A stretch of DNA of 64,000 bases, taken from contig JABTUW010000002.1 of NCBI GenBank assembly GCA_015075185.1, positions 1,178,001-1,242,000 on the forward strand, given 5' to 3'. Below are positions 51,660 through 59,432 of this stretch, in pieces. The DNA is from Anaerolineales bacterium. Lineage in GTDB: Bacteria; Chloroflexota; Anaerolineae; 4572-78; J111. The first letter of the stretch is position 1. Each line of letters starts with the position of its first letter. The notes beneath the pieces are model-generated. The model was not told the DNA's origin and made no database searches. It saw only the letters and a program-made list of their open reading frames with translations. Both the position numbers and the translations under genes were made by a program.

Positions 51660-52151
51660 TTAGTGTCCACATTGCTGTTCGCAAGGTTTACCATCAAAAT
51701 CACCATCTATCTCTACATTGGGACAATTCTTAACGTAAAATCGCGCTTCCTCGCAGGTCATTTCACTACAATATCGCTTTCCCTCACATTTATACCCTGA
51801 AAAATCTTCTTCAACGCCTTTATAATAAACAAAAAAAGAAACTAAAACCAATACCAAAACTAAAAACACAACCCACAAGCCAAATAAAAACAAATATCCA
51901 TTCCCACCTTTTTTAGTGCGTGTTTTACCTGGAGTTCTAGTTAAACCTTCAATCCTGGCAGATTTTGCCTGAGCCTTACCATCCTCTCCACGTTCTACTT
52001 GAAAGTAGATTATATCTCCTACAACAGGTCTGCGAGGCATATCTTTTAAGGCGGTTATGTGAATAAAAATATCTTCTTCACTAGGTAATATTTTTATAAA
52101 TCCAAACCCTCTATCATCATTCCATCGTACAAGCTTACCTTTGAATTCCAC
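51660..52151 (-). CDS. Cold-shock-domain membrane protein with Excalibur-like tail
   Basis: A 163-residue three-part protein. Residues 1-70 form a cold-shock domain (KLVRWNDDRGFGFI as RNP1, DIFIHITAL as RNP2) that binds single-stranded RNA or DNA. A Lys/Gly linker and one membrane helix (LFLFGLWVVFLVLVLVLVSFF) follow. The last 45 residues have six Cys and D-G-D-F-D-G-K-P-C-E, matching Excalibur calcium-binding domains. GTG 52151 follows GAGGG. By eye the gene is far richer in A+T than its neighbours, suggesting acquisition. Confidence 0.82.
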   Translation of the reverse strand: MEFKGKLVRWNDDRGFGFIKILPSEEDIFIHITALKDMPRRPVVGDIIYFQVERGEDGKAQAKSARIEGLTRTPGKTRTKKGGNGYLFLFGLWVVFLVLVLVLVSFFVYYKGVEEDFSGYKCEGKRYCSEMTCEEARFYVKNCPNVEIDGDFDGKPCEQQCGH

Positions 52152-52170
52152 TAATGGCCCTCTGTTTCTT

Positions 52171-52198
52171 ATCGTATCTGTACTTTCTATTGAGTCAA
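52171..52198 (-). promoter_or_regulatory. Promoter of the cold-shock/Excalibur gene
   Basis: TTGACT (52198-52193) and TACGAT (52176-52171), 16-base spacer, about 20 bases before the GTG start. Confidence 0.6.
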
Positions 52199-52252
52199 GC
52201 TACTTTTGCTGCCCAACAATGATTCTACTGGCATGCCTCCTAAATTATTCCC

Positions 52253-52432
52253 TCACAGCGTATCCGAAAACAACATCCCGCCCAAACCAATAATCACTCC
52301 CAAATGCAGCAGCCACAGCCCGGCGGTCAAAAAAGCGAGGGCCGGCACAAATTGGGCTATGAAGCTGATAATGACCAAAACCAGGCCGATAATCACCGGC
52401 AGTCCTTTGATCATCGCCATTTTGTCAAGCAT
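52253..52432 (-). CDS. Small membrane protein
   Basis: A 59-residue protein, MLDKMAMIKGLPVIIG onward, with two hydrophobic segments (about residues 11-28 and 34-53) and few charges. ATG 52432 is preceded by GGAGGG at about 9 bases. It lies between hflX and the cold-shock gene on the same strand. I do not recognise a family; the codon pattern and ribosome-binding site support a real gene. Confidence 0.65.
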   Translation of the reverse strand: MLDKMAMIKGLPVIIGLVLVIISFIAQFVPALAFLTAGLWLLHLGVIIGLGGMLFSDTL

Positions 52433-52467
52433 AGTAGATTCCCTCCGTGTGGTATTTTCTTTATGAA

Positions 52468-52524
52468 GGACCGCCGACGGCCGACCGCCAATTTTGGCTT
52501 AACGGCGGTCGGCGGTCGGCGGTC
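52468..52524. repeat. GACCGCC-type tandem palindrome at the hflX 3' end
   Basis: GGACCGCCGACGGCCGACCGCC faces three GGCGGTC iterations. It ends 5 bases from the hflX stop codon and could serve as an mRNA 3' hairpin. Confidence 0.75.
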
Positions 52525-52528
52525 GTTT

Positions 52529-53914
52529 TCAGGCGCGATGGGCTTCAAGCTGAAAGGGCTGGACCGTCTCGCGCAGGTGTTCCGGCACGTAAACGACCAT
52601 CCGCGTCCCCTCGGCCTGGTGGCTCTGATGATTGATAATCGCCTGCTCGTGCAGCAGCGAAACGACATCGCCCCGCTCATAGGGGATCAGCAGCTCCATC
52701 GTCCGGTGGTTCGCTTGCAGCACCCCCTCGATGCGGGCGAGCAGCGCCGGCAGGCCCTGCCCGGTTTTGGCGCTGATGCCCAGGCTGTTGGGATACTGGG
52801 CCAACTGCTCGATGGCCTCGTCCGGGTCATCCAGCCGATCAATTTTGTTCAAGGCCACCAGCACTGGGGCGCGGGTCGCTCCGATTTCGGCCAGCGTATC
52901 GGCGACGGTCGCTGCCTGTTCGGCGGCGTTGCGGTGGGTAATGTCTACCACGTGCAGAATCAAGTCGGCCTCGGTGATCTCTTCCAGGGTGGCGCGAAAG
53001 GCGGCGACCAGGTCGGTCGGCAGTTTCTGGATAAAGCCGACGGTATCGCTGAACAGCACTTCCAGGCCGCTGGGCAAGGCGACGCGGCGCGTGGTCGGGT
53101 CGAGCGTGGCGAAAAGCTGGTCGGCGGCGTAGACATCGGCCTGAGACAGGGCATTGAGCAGGGTGCTTTTGCCGGCATTGGTGTAGCCGACAATCGCCAC
53201 CACCGGGATACCGGCTCGCTGCCGCTGTTTGCGATGGCGGGCGCGATGCGCGCGCACCTTTTCCAATTCCTCTTTGAGATGGGCAATGCGCTGGCTGATT
53301 TCGCGGCGGTCCACTTCAAGCTGGGTTTCGCCTGGACCGCGCACGCCTACGCCGCCGCTGGCGCCCCCGGCACGTCCACCGGCCTGGCGGGCCAGGTGGG
53401 TCCACATGCGGGTCAGCCGGGGCAGCCGGTACTCATATTGGGCCAATTCGACCTGCAGTTGGCCTTCGCGGGTATGGGCATGGCGGGCAAAAATGTCCAG
53501 GATCAGGGCCGTCCGGTCCACGACCTTGACGTTAAGCTGTTTCTCCAGCTCGCGCTGCTGGCGGGGACTCAGCTCGTCGTCAAAAAGAAAAACATCAATC
53601 CCCAATTCATCACGGTAGCCCTGCAACTCTTCAATTTTACCGCTGCCAATTAAGGTGCCTGGATTAATCGCCTCCAAACGCTGATAGGTTCCGCCTTCAA
53701 CTTCAAGGCCGGCGGTATCGGCCAGGGCGGCCAATTCCTCCAGCGAGTCTTCGACATCGAAGCTGATCTGCCCATTTTTGGGCCGTTTTAATTCAACCCC
53801 TACCAGAAAAGCATGTTCGGTCAGGGGTTTGATGGTGATAAATTTGTCTGTTTTTTGTGTAGAAATAGGCCTAACTCCTTGAAAATAGTAGACAGTAGAC
53901 GGTAGACAGCCCAT
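52529..53914 (-). CDS. hflX: Ribosome-associated GTPase HflX
   Basis: HflX splits stalled 70S ribosomes in characterised bacteria. The protein has the HflX N-terminal domain (LIGSGKIEELQGYRDELGIDVFLFDDELSPRQQRELEKQLNVKVVDRTALILDIFA in parts), the GxGxxGPGETQLE-like GVGVRGPGETQLEVDRR, and a GTPase domain with GYTNAGKST (G1), DTVGF (G3), NKID (G4) and SAKTG (G5). The start is odd: the only in-frame ATG (53914) lies in a GTAGACA tandem repeat, while an AGGAG site sits before an ATT codon at about 53872, so native initiation may be non-canonical. Confidence 0.92.
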   Translation of the reverse strand: MGCLPSTVYYFQGVRPISTQKTDKFITIKPLTEHAFLVGVELKRPKNGQISFDVEDSLEELAALADTAGLEVEGGTYQRLEAINPGTLIGSGKIEELQGYRDELGIDVFLFDDELSPRQQRELEKQLNVKVVDRTALILDIFARHAHTREGQLQVELAQYEYRLPRLTRMWTHLARQAGGRAGGASGGVGVRGPGETQLEVDRREISQRIAHLKEELEKVRAHRARHRKQRQRAGIPVVAIVGYTNAGKSTLLNALSQADVYAADQLFATLDPTTRRVALPSGLEVLFSDTVGFIQKLPTDLVAAFRATLEEITEADLILHVVDITHRNAAEQAATVADTLAEIGATRAPVLVALNKIDRLDDPDEAIEQLAQYPNSLGISAKTGQGLPALLARIEGVLQANHRTMELLIPYERGDVVSLLHEQAIINHQSHQAEGTRMVVYVPEHLRETVQPFQLEAHRA

Positions 53915-54055
53915 AGGGGGCCTTCGGCTCTAGACAGGGGAATTACATGCCCTGCAACTCTGCTACCTTGCTACCTTTCTTGGTGGTGTGCCACAGGTTC
54001 GTGAATACTTTAAACATGATACACTCAATCGGGATGACAGGCAACCCTTTTTCAG

Positions 54056-54901
54056 TTAGCGTAAGGTGACATCCCCGGCGAAAATCGTTAGTGTTGAGCC
54101 ATCAGCCTGGGTTAGGAGCATGGCTCCATTTTCATCCACTCCGGCCAGAATGCCTTCGTGCCGCTGCGATTCTTCGAGAACTTTCACCGTGACCGATTGC
54201 CCAATCCCGACAAGCCGTTCCTGCCATTCGGGGTGCGGCAGTTCGCCCCGGCGCAGGGCCTCGTAGCGCTGCTCGACATTGAACAGGAAACTCTGCAAAA
54301 TTGGCAGGCGCAGGCCGCCGGTATCGCGGCCCGTAATCATCGAGAGGCTGGTTGCCACCTGGGCCAGCGGCGGCCCGCCGCTGCCGGGGCGGCCCGGCCG
54401 GTCGGGTTCGGTTTCGGTCTGCCGGCTAAAATCCACATTAACGTTGAGGCCAATCCCAATGACGGCCCAGTTGAGCACATCTCCTTCAATATCCAATTCC
54501 GTCAGAATACCGGCCAGTTTTTTGCCGTCAATCCAAACCAGATCATTGGGCCATTTGAGACCGGCAGACAACTCGGTGTGCAGTTCAATGGCGTCGGCCA
54601 GGGCCAGCGCGCAGAGCATGGTCAGGCGTTGGGCTTGATGCGGAGCAACCAGGCCGGCAGGTCGAAAGAGAAGGGACAGCAGCAGGCTGGAACCGGCCGG
54701 GGCATGCCAGCTTCGCTCCATACGGCCGCGTCCTACCAACTGTTCATCGGTCAGGTAGAGCATGCCTTCGGGCGCGCCCCAGCGAGCTAATCGCTTGAGT
54801 TCTGTATTGGTGGAGCCAGTTTGCTCCGTGTAAATCACATTTTGGCCAAAAACGAAAGTGGGCAAGCGGTGGCGGACCAGGTCACCACTCAATCGAGACA
54901 T
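54056..54901 (-). CDS. birA: Biotin--[acetyl-CoA carboxylase] ligase
   Basis: Biotin protein ligase, which makes biotinoyl-AMP and transfers biotin to a carrier lysine of acetyl-CoA carboxylase. The 281-residue protein has TGSTNTELKRLA, the biotin/ATP loop GRGRMERSWHAPAGSSLLLSLL, KWPNDLVWIDGKKLAGIL, IGIGLNVNV and an SH3-like C-terminal domain. No N-terminal helix-turn-helix is present, so it is a class I enzyme without repressor function. It lies upstream of hflX on the same strand. Confidence 0.94.
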   Translation of the reverse strand: MSRLSGDLVRHRLPTFVFGQNVIYTEQTGSTNTELKRLARWGAPEGMLYLTDEQLVGRGRMERSWHAPAGSSLLLSLLFRPAGLVAPHQAQRLTMLCALALADAIELHTELSAGLKWPNDLVWIDGKKLAGILTELDIEGDVLNWAVIGIGLNVNVDFSRQTETEPDRPGRPGSGGPPLAQVATSLSMITGRDTGGLRLPILQSFLFNVEQRYEALRRGELPHPEWQERLVGIGQSVTVKVLEESQRHEGILAGVDENGAMLLTQADGSTLTIFAGDVTLR

Positions 54902-55094
54902 AACACCCCCTTGTTTGAACTTAACTGACGGTTATGATAGCCCTGCCCCCCCAATTTGCAAATTCGCTTGTTGGGTCTCTCTTTGGTAAAATAACGGATA
55001 GGAAGATGACGAGGCGAAGTGTTGTGATGAACCTTCGCCTCATCGTTTCTGTGCTACTCTGCCATATACCGCTTTATTCATCGGGAGCAAATTT

Positions 55095-55625
55095 ATGACT
55101 GTAGGAAGATTATATACACCCTGGCGTATGAAGTATGTTACTACGACCCAAGTTGAAGTGGAGGGTTGTATTTTTTGTGCCAAATGTAATGACCAGCACG
55201 AGCGCGACCGTGAAAATTTTTTGGTTTATCGCGGCCAATCCGTTTTTGCGATGCTCAATATTTACCCCTACAATACCGGGCACTTGATGATTTTGCCCTA
55301 TCATCACGTGGCCACGCTGGCCGAAATGTCTGTGGAGATGCAGGTTGAACTGATTACCCTAACCACTTACTTTACTGAGTTGCTGACCGAGTTGATGCAG
55401 CCCGATGGCTTCAACATTGGCATCAATATTGGTCGGGCTGCCGGGGCGGGGATAGACAGTCATTTGCATGTCCACATTGTCCCAAGGTGGAGCGGCGACA
55501 GCAACTTTATGCCGGTTATCGGCGAGACACGCGTCCTGCCGGAAGAGTTAAACGGCACTTACGACAGAATTGTGAAACTGCTCAACGAGCGGCCGCCGAC
55601 CGCTGATAGTGGCTGGCCGCACTAG
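55095..55625 (+). CDS. HIT-family nucleotide hydrolase/transferase (Ap4A phosphorylase-like)
   Basis: A 176-residue HIT protein with LYTPWRMKYV and GCIFC at the N-terminus, NIYPYNTGHLMILPYHHVA, and the histidine triad HLHVHIVPRW near residue 128. The Zn-binding CxxC in GCIFCAKC and the leading WRMKY are typical of the FHIT/AP4A hydrolase branch. ATG 55095 follows GGGAG by 8 bases. Upstream a 9-bp hairpin GAGGCGAAG/CTTCGCCTC (55011-55041) lies in the leader. Confidence 0.9.
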   Translation: MTVGRLYTPWRMKYVTTTQVEVEGCIFCAKCNDQHERDRENFLVYRGQSVFAMLNIYPYNTGHLMILPYHHVATLAEMSVEMQVELITLTTYFTELLTELMQPDGFNIGINIGRAAGAGIDSHLHVHIVPRWSGDSNFMPVIGETRVLPEELNGTYDRIVKLLNERPPTADSGWPH

Positions 55626-55705
55626 CCCAGGGACAGGTAAAAAGAGTGGCATTTGACCGAAGAACGACGCTAAAAACCAAAACTTTCCATAAAGGAGATG
55701 TCCCT

Positions 55706-56131
55706 ATGTACCAAACGTATAACCTCTCGCATACTGAAGCCTTAAAAATTATTACCACGATCCAGGCAGAATTGGAGAAGCAAAACAAAGCGGCGGCTAT
55801 CGCCGTAGCCGACTCGCACGGCGAGCTAATTGCTTTTCTGCGCCTGGATGGCTGCAAACTGCCTTCGCTGAACATTGCCATCAATAAGGCTTTCACGGCT
55901 GCGCGTGAGGCGGCGGAAAGTAAAGTCGTCGGCCAGCGGTCGCGTGAAGAGGGCTTTCCGATGACCAACTTCGGCGATTTGCGCTACACCGCCTGGGGCG
56001 GCGGCGTACCGATTACTTACCAGGGCCAGGTGATTGGCGCTGTTGGCGTCAGCGGCATCCCGGAAGCGGAAGACATGGCCATGGCCAAGTTAGGCGTCCA
56101 GGCTTTTGAGCAGATGGTGAGCGGGCAGTAG
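55706..56131 (+). CDS. GlcG/HbpS-family protein
   Basis: A 141-residue protein of the GlcG/HbpS (DUF336) family: ITTIQAELEKQNKAAAIAVADSHGELIAFLRLDG, NIAINKAFTAA and GGGVPITYQGQVIGAVGVSG. HbpS binds haem in Streptomyces; GlcG is linked to glycolate use. Which applies here is unknown. The frame is open to 55646, but ATG 55706 follows AAAGGAG. The stop overlaps a GTAGACG tandem repeat. Confidence 0.85.
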   Translation: MYQTYNLSHTEALKIITTIQAELEKQNKAAAIAVADSHGELIAFLRLDGCKLPSLNIAINKAFTAAREAAESKVVGQRSREEGFPMTNFGDLRYTAWGGGVPITYQGQVIGAVGVSGIPEAEDMAMAKLGVQAFEQMVSGQ

Positions 56132-56311
56132 AGTGGTAGACGGTAGACAGTAGACGGTAGGCAGGGGTTAAATTTGGGGAGTGAGACTTGCCTTGCTCCT
56201 TCGCCAATAGCCCTCTCCCCCAACCCCTCTCCCAGTGGGAGAGGGGAGTCGCGCCAGCGACGGGGTGAGGGCCTTTCGTCACTAATGGGGTGTCACAGGT
56301 TCGTGAACACT
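56131..56311. repeat. Repeat-filled intergenic region
   Basis: Three elements in a row: GTAGACGGTAGACAGTAGACGG iterations (56134-56163), a CCCCTCTCCC-AGT-GGGAGAGGGG hairpin within a larger CCCTCTCCCC...GGGGTGAGGG palindrome (56211-56271), and a TGTCACAGGTTCGTGAACAC motif (56291-56310) whose near-copy lies at about 53988-54010. Confidence 0.75.
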
Positions 56312-56312
56312 C

Positions 56313-56966
56313 CTAATAAAATCGCTCTACCGTCCATCCCCTGGCGGCGGCGATTTTAGCCAGTTTGCGAGAAGGGTTGACCGGAACCGGGTGGGCTACC
56401 ATTTCGAGCAGCGGCAAATCGGATGAGCTGTCAGTGTAAAAGTAGCTGAGCGGCGGCGGAAAGGTCAAGTTATTTTTGAGCGCCCACTGCTCGGCCCAAT
56501 AGACTTTGCCGGGACCGTAACACAACGGGCCGGCCAGCGCGCCGGTATAACGACCATTTTCTACGGCCAGGCGGGTGCAGAGGTAATCTTGCCCCAAACC
56601 CAGATGTTCAGCCACCGGTTTGACAATCTCTTCAATCGAGGCTGACAGGATGACGACCCGGTGCCCCTGGCTCCGGTGCCAATTAATCTTGGCCTGACCT
56701 GCTGCGGTTAGGCGCGGCAAAAGGCGGCGCGGAATCCATTCGCTAAAAAATTGGGCGGTTTCGCTGGGGCCGTGCCGGCCAATATGAGTAATGAGCCGGC
56801 CATGCGCCTGGCCGAAATCGAGCCGCTTCAATTGGTAGTTAAGAAAAGTGTGGCTCACCACCCACCACGGAACACGTCGTTGCCTCAGCGCCTCTCTAAT
56901 GTAAAGCAGCCCGGAACTGGCGTTAAGGAGGGTGTAATCTAGATCAAAAAAGGCGACAGTAGTCAT
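56313..56966 (-). CDS. HAD-IB-family phosphatase (SerB-like)
   Basis: A 217-residue phosphatase of the HAD subfamily IB. Motif I is FFDLDYTLL (residues 6-14), motif II LSASIEEIV, motif III Lys in GPGKVYWAE, and motif IV YTDSSSDLPLLE. Relatives hydrolyse phosphoserine or lysophosphatidic acid-type substrates. The frame is open to 57038, but ATG 56966 follows AGGAAG and gives the standard MTTVAFFDLD start. Confidence 0.9.
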   Translation of the reverse strand: MTTVAFFDLDYTLLNASSGLLYIREALRQRRVPWWVVSHTFLNYQLKRLDFGQAHGRLITHIGRHGPSETAQFFSEWIPRRLLPRLTAAGQAKINWHRSQGHRVVILSASIEEIVKPVAEHLGLGQDYLCTRLAVENGRYTGALAGPLCYGPGKVYWAEQWALKNNLTFPPPLSYFYTDSSSDLPLLEMVAHPVPVNPSRKLAKIAAARGWTVERFY

Positions 56967-57018
56967 CTGGATCGCTTCCTGGAAATAAAAGAGATTATAG
57001 CCAAATTCATTTATAAAT

Positions 57019-57054
57019 AAAAGGTCGTCTTTGTACAAGTGAAGACGACCTTTT
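57019..57054 (-). terminator. Rho-independent terminator on the minus strand
   Basis: AAAAGGTCGTCTT pairs with AAGACGACCTTTT (13 bp, 10-base loop). On the minus strand the stem runs into TTTTATTT. It would end the sigma/anti-sigma transcript. Confidence 0.75.
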
Positions 57055-57101
57055 GCTCATATAAATACGACTAACGCAGTTGAACTGTGTTGAAGAAAAA
57101 A

Positions 57102-57172
57102 TCACCGCAGAGACGCCGAGAACGCAGAGAAATTTTATAAAAACTCAGCGAACTCTGCGTCTCTGCGGTAAA
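57102..57172. repeat. CGCAGAGACG-type palindromic repeat
   Basis: TCACCGCAGAGACGC and AACGCAGAG face CTCTGCGTCTCTGCGGTAAA. A common type of dispersed palindrome; a fragment (TTTTACCGCAGACTG) also occurs at about 50093. Confidence 0.8.
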
Positions 57173-57228
57173 ATTTTGGCCTTAGATGTTCGAACTGCGT
57201 AACTCATAATAAAAATGACACCAAACCT

Positions 57229-57963
57229 CTACTTGACGACCCTGATTGTATCCGCCACCAGCACATTATTGGTCCGCAGGAACCCGGTCACTTCAACCTC
57301 GTTACCCTCCTGGGGTTGCCCCTCCAGGGTTACATCGGCCGGCAGAAAGACAGTTTCTCCGGCAATAATCCACAAATTACCCCCTTTTGTTTCCAGGATC
57401 CCCTTAAACTGGACCGCCGCGGCTCGATTTTGCTCGATCAGTTGCTCTATTTCATCCAAACGGCGCTGGTTGAATTCCTCGATCAGGACCTCATGGCGAC
57501 CGGCATCAAAGGTTAGCCCAAGTTGAACATTCTCCGAGAGCCGTTTGAGACTATACAGCAAATCGCTGGGAAGGGTATCTCTGGCGGCATAGCTTAGGAG
57601 CAAGAGAGTCATTACCAGGGTCAAGATAATGGTAAGGGTAATCGTTACCAGGTCATTTAAAACCGCCCGGCGCGTCATCCGCCTGCGGATGATGCTGAAA
57701 ATTGCCTGGACTTTTTCATTTAGCGAGGGGGAGGGAGCGGCAGGCAGACTGGCAACTTGCTTCATATACTCGGCCCGCAGGGCAGACTTGCGCTCCTCCG
57801 GCACGAGGGTAGGGTTGGGATCAGCTAAAATAGTAGCTGCAAAAAGCAGCGGGCGCAGTTCGGCGGCGTACTCCGGGGTCTCGGCCAAAATGTCTTCGAT
57901 GGGAACGCCGGCCTGCAAAGCAGAAATGCTCTCATCGAGGATAGACTCAAAGCTATCCCTCAT
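57229..57963 (-). CDS. Probable anti-sigma/DUF5667-like membrane protein
   Basis: A 244-residue protein with an N-terminal helical region ILDESISALQAGVPIEDILAETPEYAAELRPLL, one membrane helix (LVTITLTIILTLVMTLLLLSYAA, about 105-127), then a DUF5667-like segment (LPSDLLYSLKRLSENVQLGLTFDAGRHEVLIEEFNQRRLDEIEQLI) and a C-terminal OB-like domain. Its start overlaps the sigma gene by 11 bases, so it is probably the membrane partner that controls the sigma factor. No zinc anti-sigma motif is seen. Confidence 0.78.
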   Translation of the reverse strand: MRDSFESILDESISALQAGVPIEDILAETPEYAAELRPLLFAATILADPNPTLVPEERKSALRAEYMKQVASLPAAPSPSLNEKVQAIFSIIRRRMTRRAVLNDLVTITLTIILTLVMTLLLLSYAARDTLPSDLLYSLKRLSENVQLGLTFDAGRHEVLIEEFNQRRLDEIEQLIEQNRAAAVQFKGILETKGGNLWIIAGETVFLPADVTLEGQPQEGNEVEVTGFLRTNNVLVADTIRVVK

Positions 57964-58495
57964 GATCCACCTCCTGCGGCATAAAGCGGGCCAGCGAAGC
58001 CAGAGCGCGATGCTGCAACGCCTTCACCGATCCTACCGATTTGTCGAGCAGGAGGGCGGTTTCAGCCAAACTTAACCCCTGGCCAAAGCGCAGCGCGACC
58101 ACATGCTGCTGCTCTTCGGTGAGCTGCAGCAGCGCTTTTTTCAGAACCGGGGCCAGGTGCGCCAGATAGGCCTGGTCGGTTAAAGAAACGTCATCGGCCA
58201 GAAGATCATCATCGAGGGGCACAGTCCGGTACTTTTCCTTGATGTAATCGGCAGCCAGGTTGCGGGCCACGCTGTACAACCACCCGGAGAGGGAGACTCG
58301 GGGCGGCTTGTTAGCTTTCAGCGTATCAACCAGGGCTAAAAAAACCTCGCCTGTTAAATCGGCAGCCACATCCGGCTCACCCAAACGATAGGTGAGATAG
58401 CGATAGATTTGATCAAAATAGCGATCATACACGTCGGCCAAAGCTTGCTGGTCTTGCCGTTGGATGCGCGCCAGCAGGGAGTCCTCAGGGATCAC
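57953..58495 (-). CDS. RNA polymerase sigma factor, ECF type
   Basis: A 180-residue sigma-70 family protein with only regions 2 and 4. Region 2: ALADVYDRYFDQIYRYLTYRLGEPDVAADLTGEVFLALVDTL (in parts). Region 4: LPEEQQ-like LTEEQQHVVALRFGQGLSLAETALLLDKSVGSVKALQHRALASL, a helix-turn-helix that reads the -35 box. It forms a two-gene unit with the downstream membrane protein. Targets are unknown. Confidence 0.92.
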   Translation of the reverse strand: MIPEDSLLARIQRQDQQALADVYDRYFDQIYRYLTYRLGEPDVAADLTGEVFLALVDTLKANKPPRVSLSGWLYSVARNLAADYIKEKYRTVPLDDDLLADDVSLTDQAYLAHLAPVLKKALLQLTEEQQHVVALRFGQGLSLAETALLLDKSVGSVKALQHRALASLARFMPQEVDHEG

Positions 58496-58574
58496 CAGCC
58501 AGTTCCTTTCGTGGTTGCCGTCACGCTCTTAATATACACGTCTTTCATAAGCCAAAAAGGATTCGGGATAACCA

Positions 58575-58627
58575 GTAGGACAAGCTTTAGCTTGTCCCAT
58601 CACGGACAAACTCAAGTTTGTCCTACA
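58575..58627. repeat. GTAGGACAAGC palindromic repeat
   Basis: GTAGGACAAGCTTTAGCTTGTCC followed by GGACAAACTCAAGTTTGTCCTAC: two nested palindromes whose outer ends GTAGGACAA and TTGTCCTAC also pair. Confidence 0.85.
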
Positions 58628-58632
58628 AAGGC

Positions 58633-59364
58633 TCAAACCAGCGCCCTGCCCCCATCTACCAAATAGACGGCCCCGGTGACGAAGTCACTCTCGGCCAGAA
58701 AGACAACAGTACGGGCGACATCTTCCGGCGTGCCAATGCGTTTGAGCAGTGAGTTTTCAACCGCCCACTGAACTTTAGCCTCATCGGCGTTATCCGGCAG
58801 GAGAACCGTGCCGGGAGCAATAGCATTGACCCGCACATGCGGAGCCAGTTCGGCGGCCATGACCCGGGTTAGAGCGACCAGTCCGGCCTTGCTGGCCGAG
58901 TGGTGGGCATAGCCGGCCCAGGTCTGGTAGGCCGACAAATCGGTAATATTGACAATCAGCCCTCCTTTTTGCCGCAGCATATGAGGCGCAACCGCCTGAC
59001 TCATCAAAAAGGGGCCGGTCAGGTTGATGTCCAGCGCCGACCGCCACGTCTGCTCGCTGATTTCCAGAAAGGGCGCTTTTAACCAGACCGAAGCGTTGTT
59101 CACCAGCAGGTCAATCCGCCCAAAATGCTCGACAGCAGCGGTCACAACGCGGGCCGGGTCGCCGGGAGTCTGCACGTTCATCGGCAACGCCAGCACTTCG
59201 ACCCCCTTCGCCTGAATCTCGGCAGCAGTTTTCTGATAAGGTTCAGCCTCGCTCAGGTAGGTCATAACGATGTGGCAGCCTTGCTCGGCCAGGGTCAAGG
59301 CGATGACCCGACCCACCCGTACCGCGCAGCCGGTAACGAGAGCTACTTTGTCTTTGAGTTCCAT
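58633..59364 (-). CDS. SDR-family oxidoreductase with altered catalytic Tyr
   Basis: A 243-residue short-chain dehydrogenase/reductase, closest in pattern to pteridine reductase/FolM-like proteins (TGCAVRVGRVIALTLAEQG as the NAD(P) loop, NNASVW, GTVLLP). The catalytic region reads S-A-Y-Q...Y-A-H-H-S-A-S-K: the residue four before the Lys is His where Tyr is expected in YxxxK. Activity may be changed or lost, or the Tyr three residues earlier may substitute. It lies downstream of lysK across a palindromic repeat. Confidence 0.82.
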   Translation of the reverse strand: MELKDKVALVTGCAVRVGRVIALTLAEQGCHIVMTYLSEAEPYQKTAAEIQAKGVEVLALPMNVQTPGDPARVVTAAVEHFGRIDLLVNNASVWLKAPFLEISEQTWRSALDINLTGPFLMSQAVAPHMLRQKGGLIVNITDLSAYQTWAGYAHHSASKAGLVALTRVMAAELAPHVRVNAIAPGTVLLPDNADEAKVQWAVENSLLKRIGTPEDVARTVVFLAESDFVTGAVYLVDGGRALV

Positions 59365-59372
59365 ATTCTTTC

Positions 59373-59432
59373 AAAGGCTAAGGCTGAGGCAAAGGCTAAG
59401 ATTTTGCTTCGCCTCAGCCTCAGCCTTAGCCT
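59373..59432. repeat. AAGGCTAAGGCTGAGGC-type tandem palindrome
   Basis: AAGGCTAAGGCTGAGGCAAAGGC faces GCCTCAGCCTCAGCCTTAGCC. It contains the lysK stop codon, so the repeat reaches into the coding end. Confidence 0.8.

Noticed and set aside
52304..53653. Plus-strand 449-codon open frame
   Set aside because: Fully antisense to hflX, which has all GTPase motifs; low-complexity translation.
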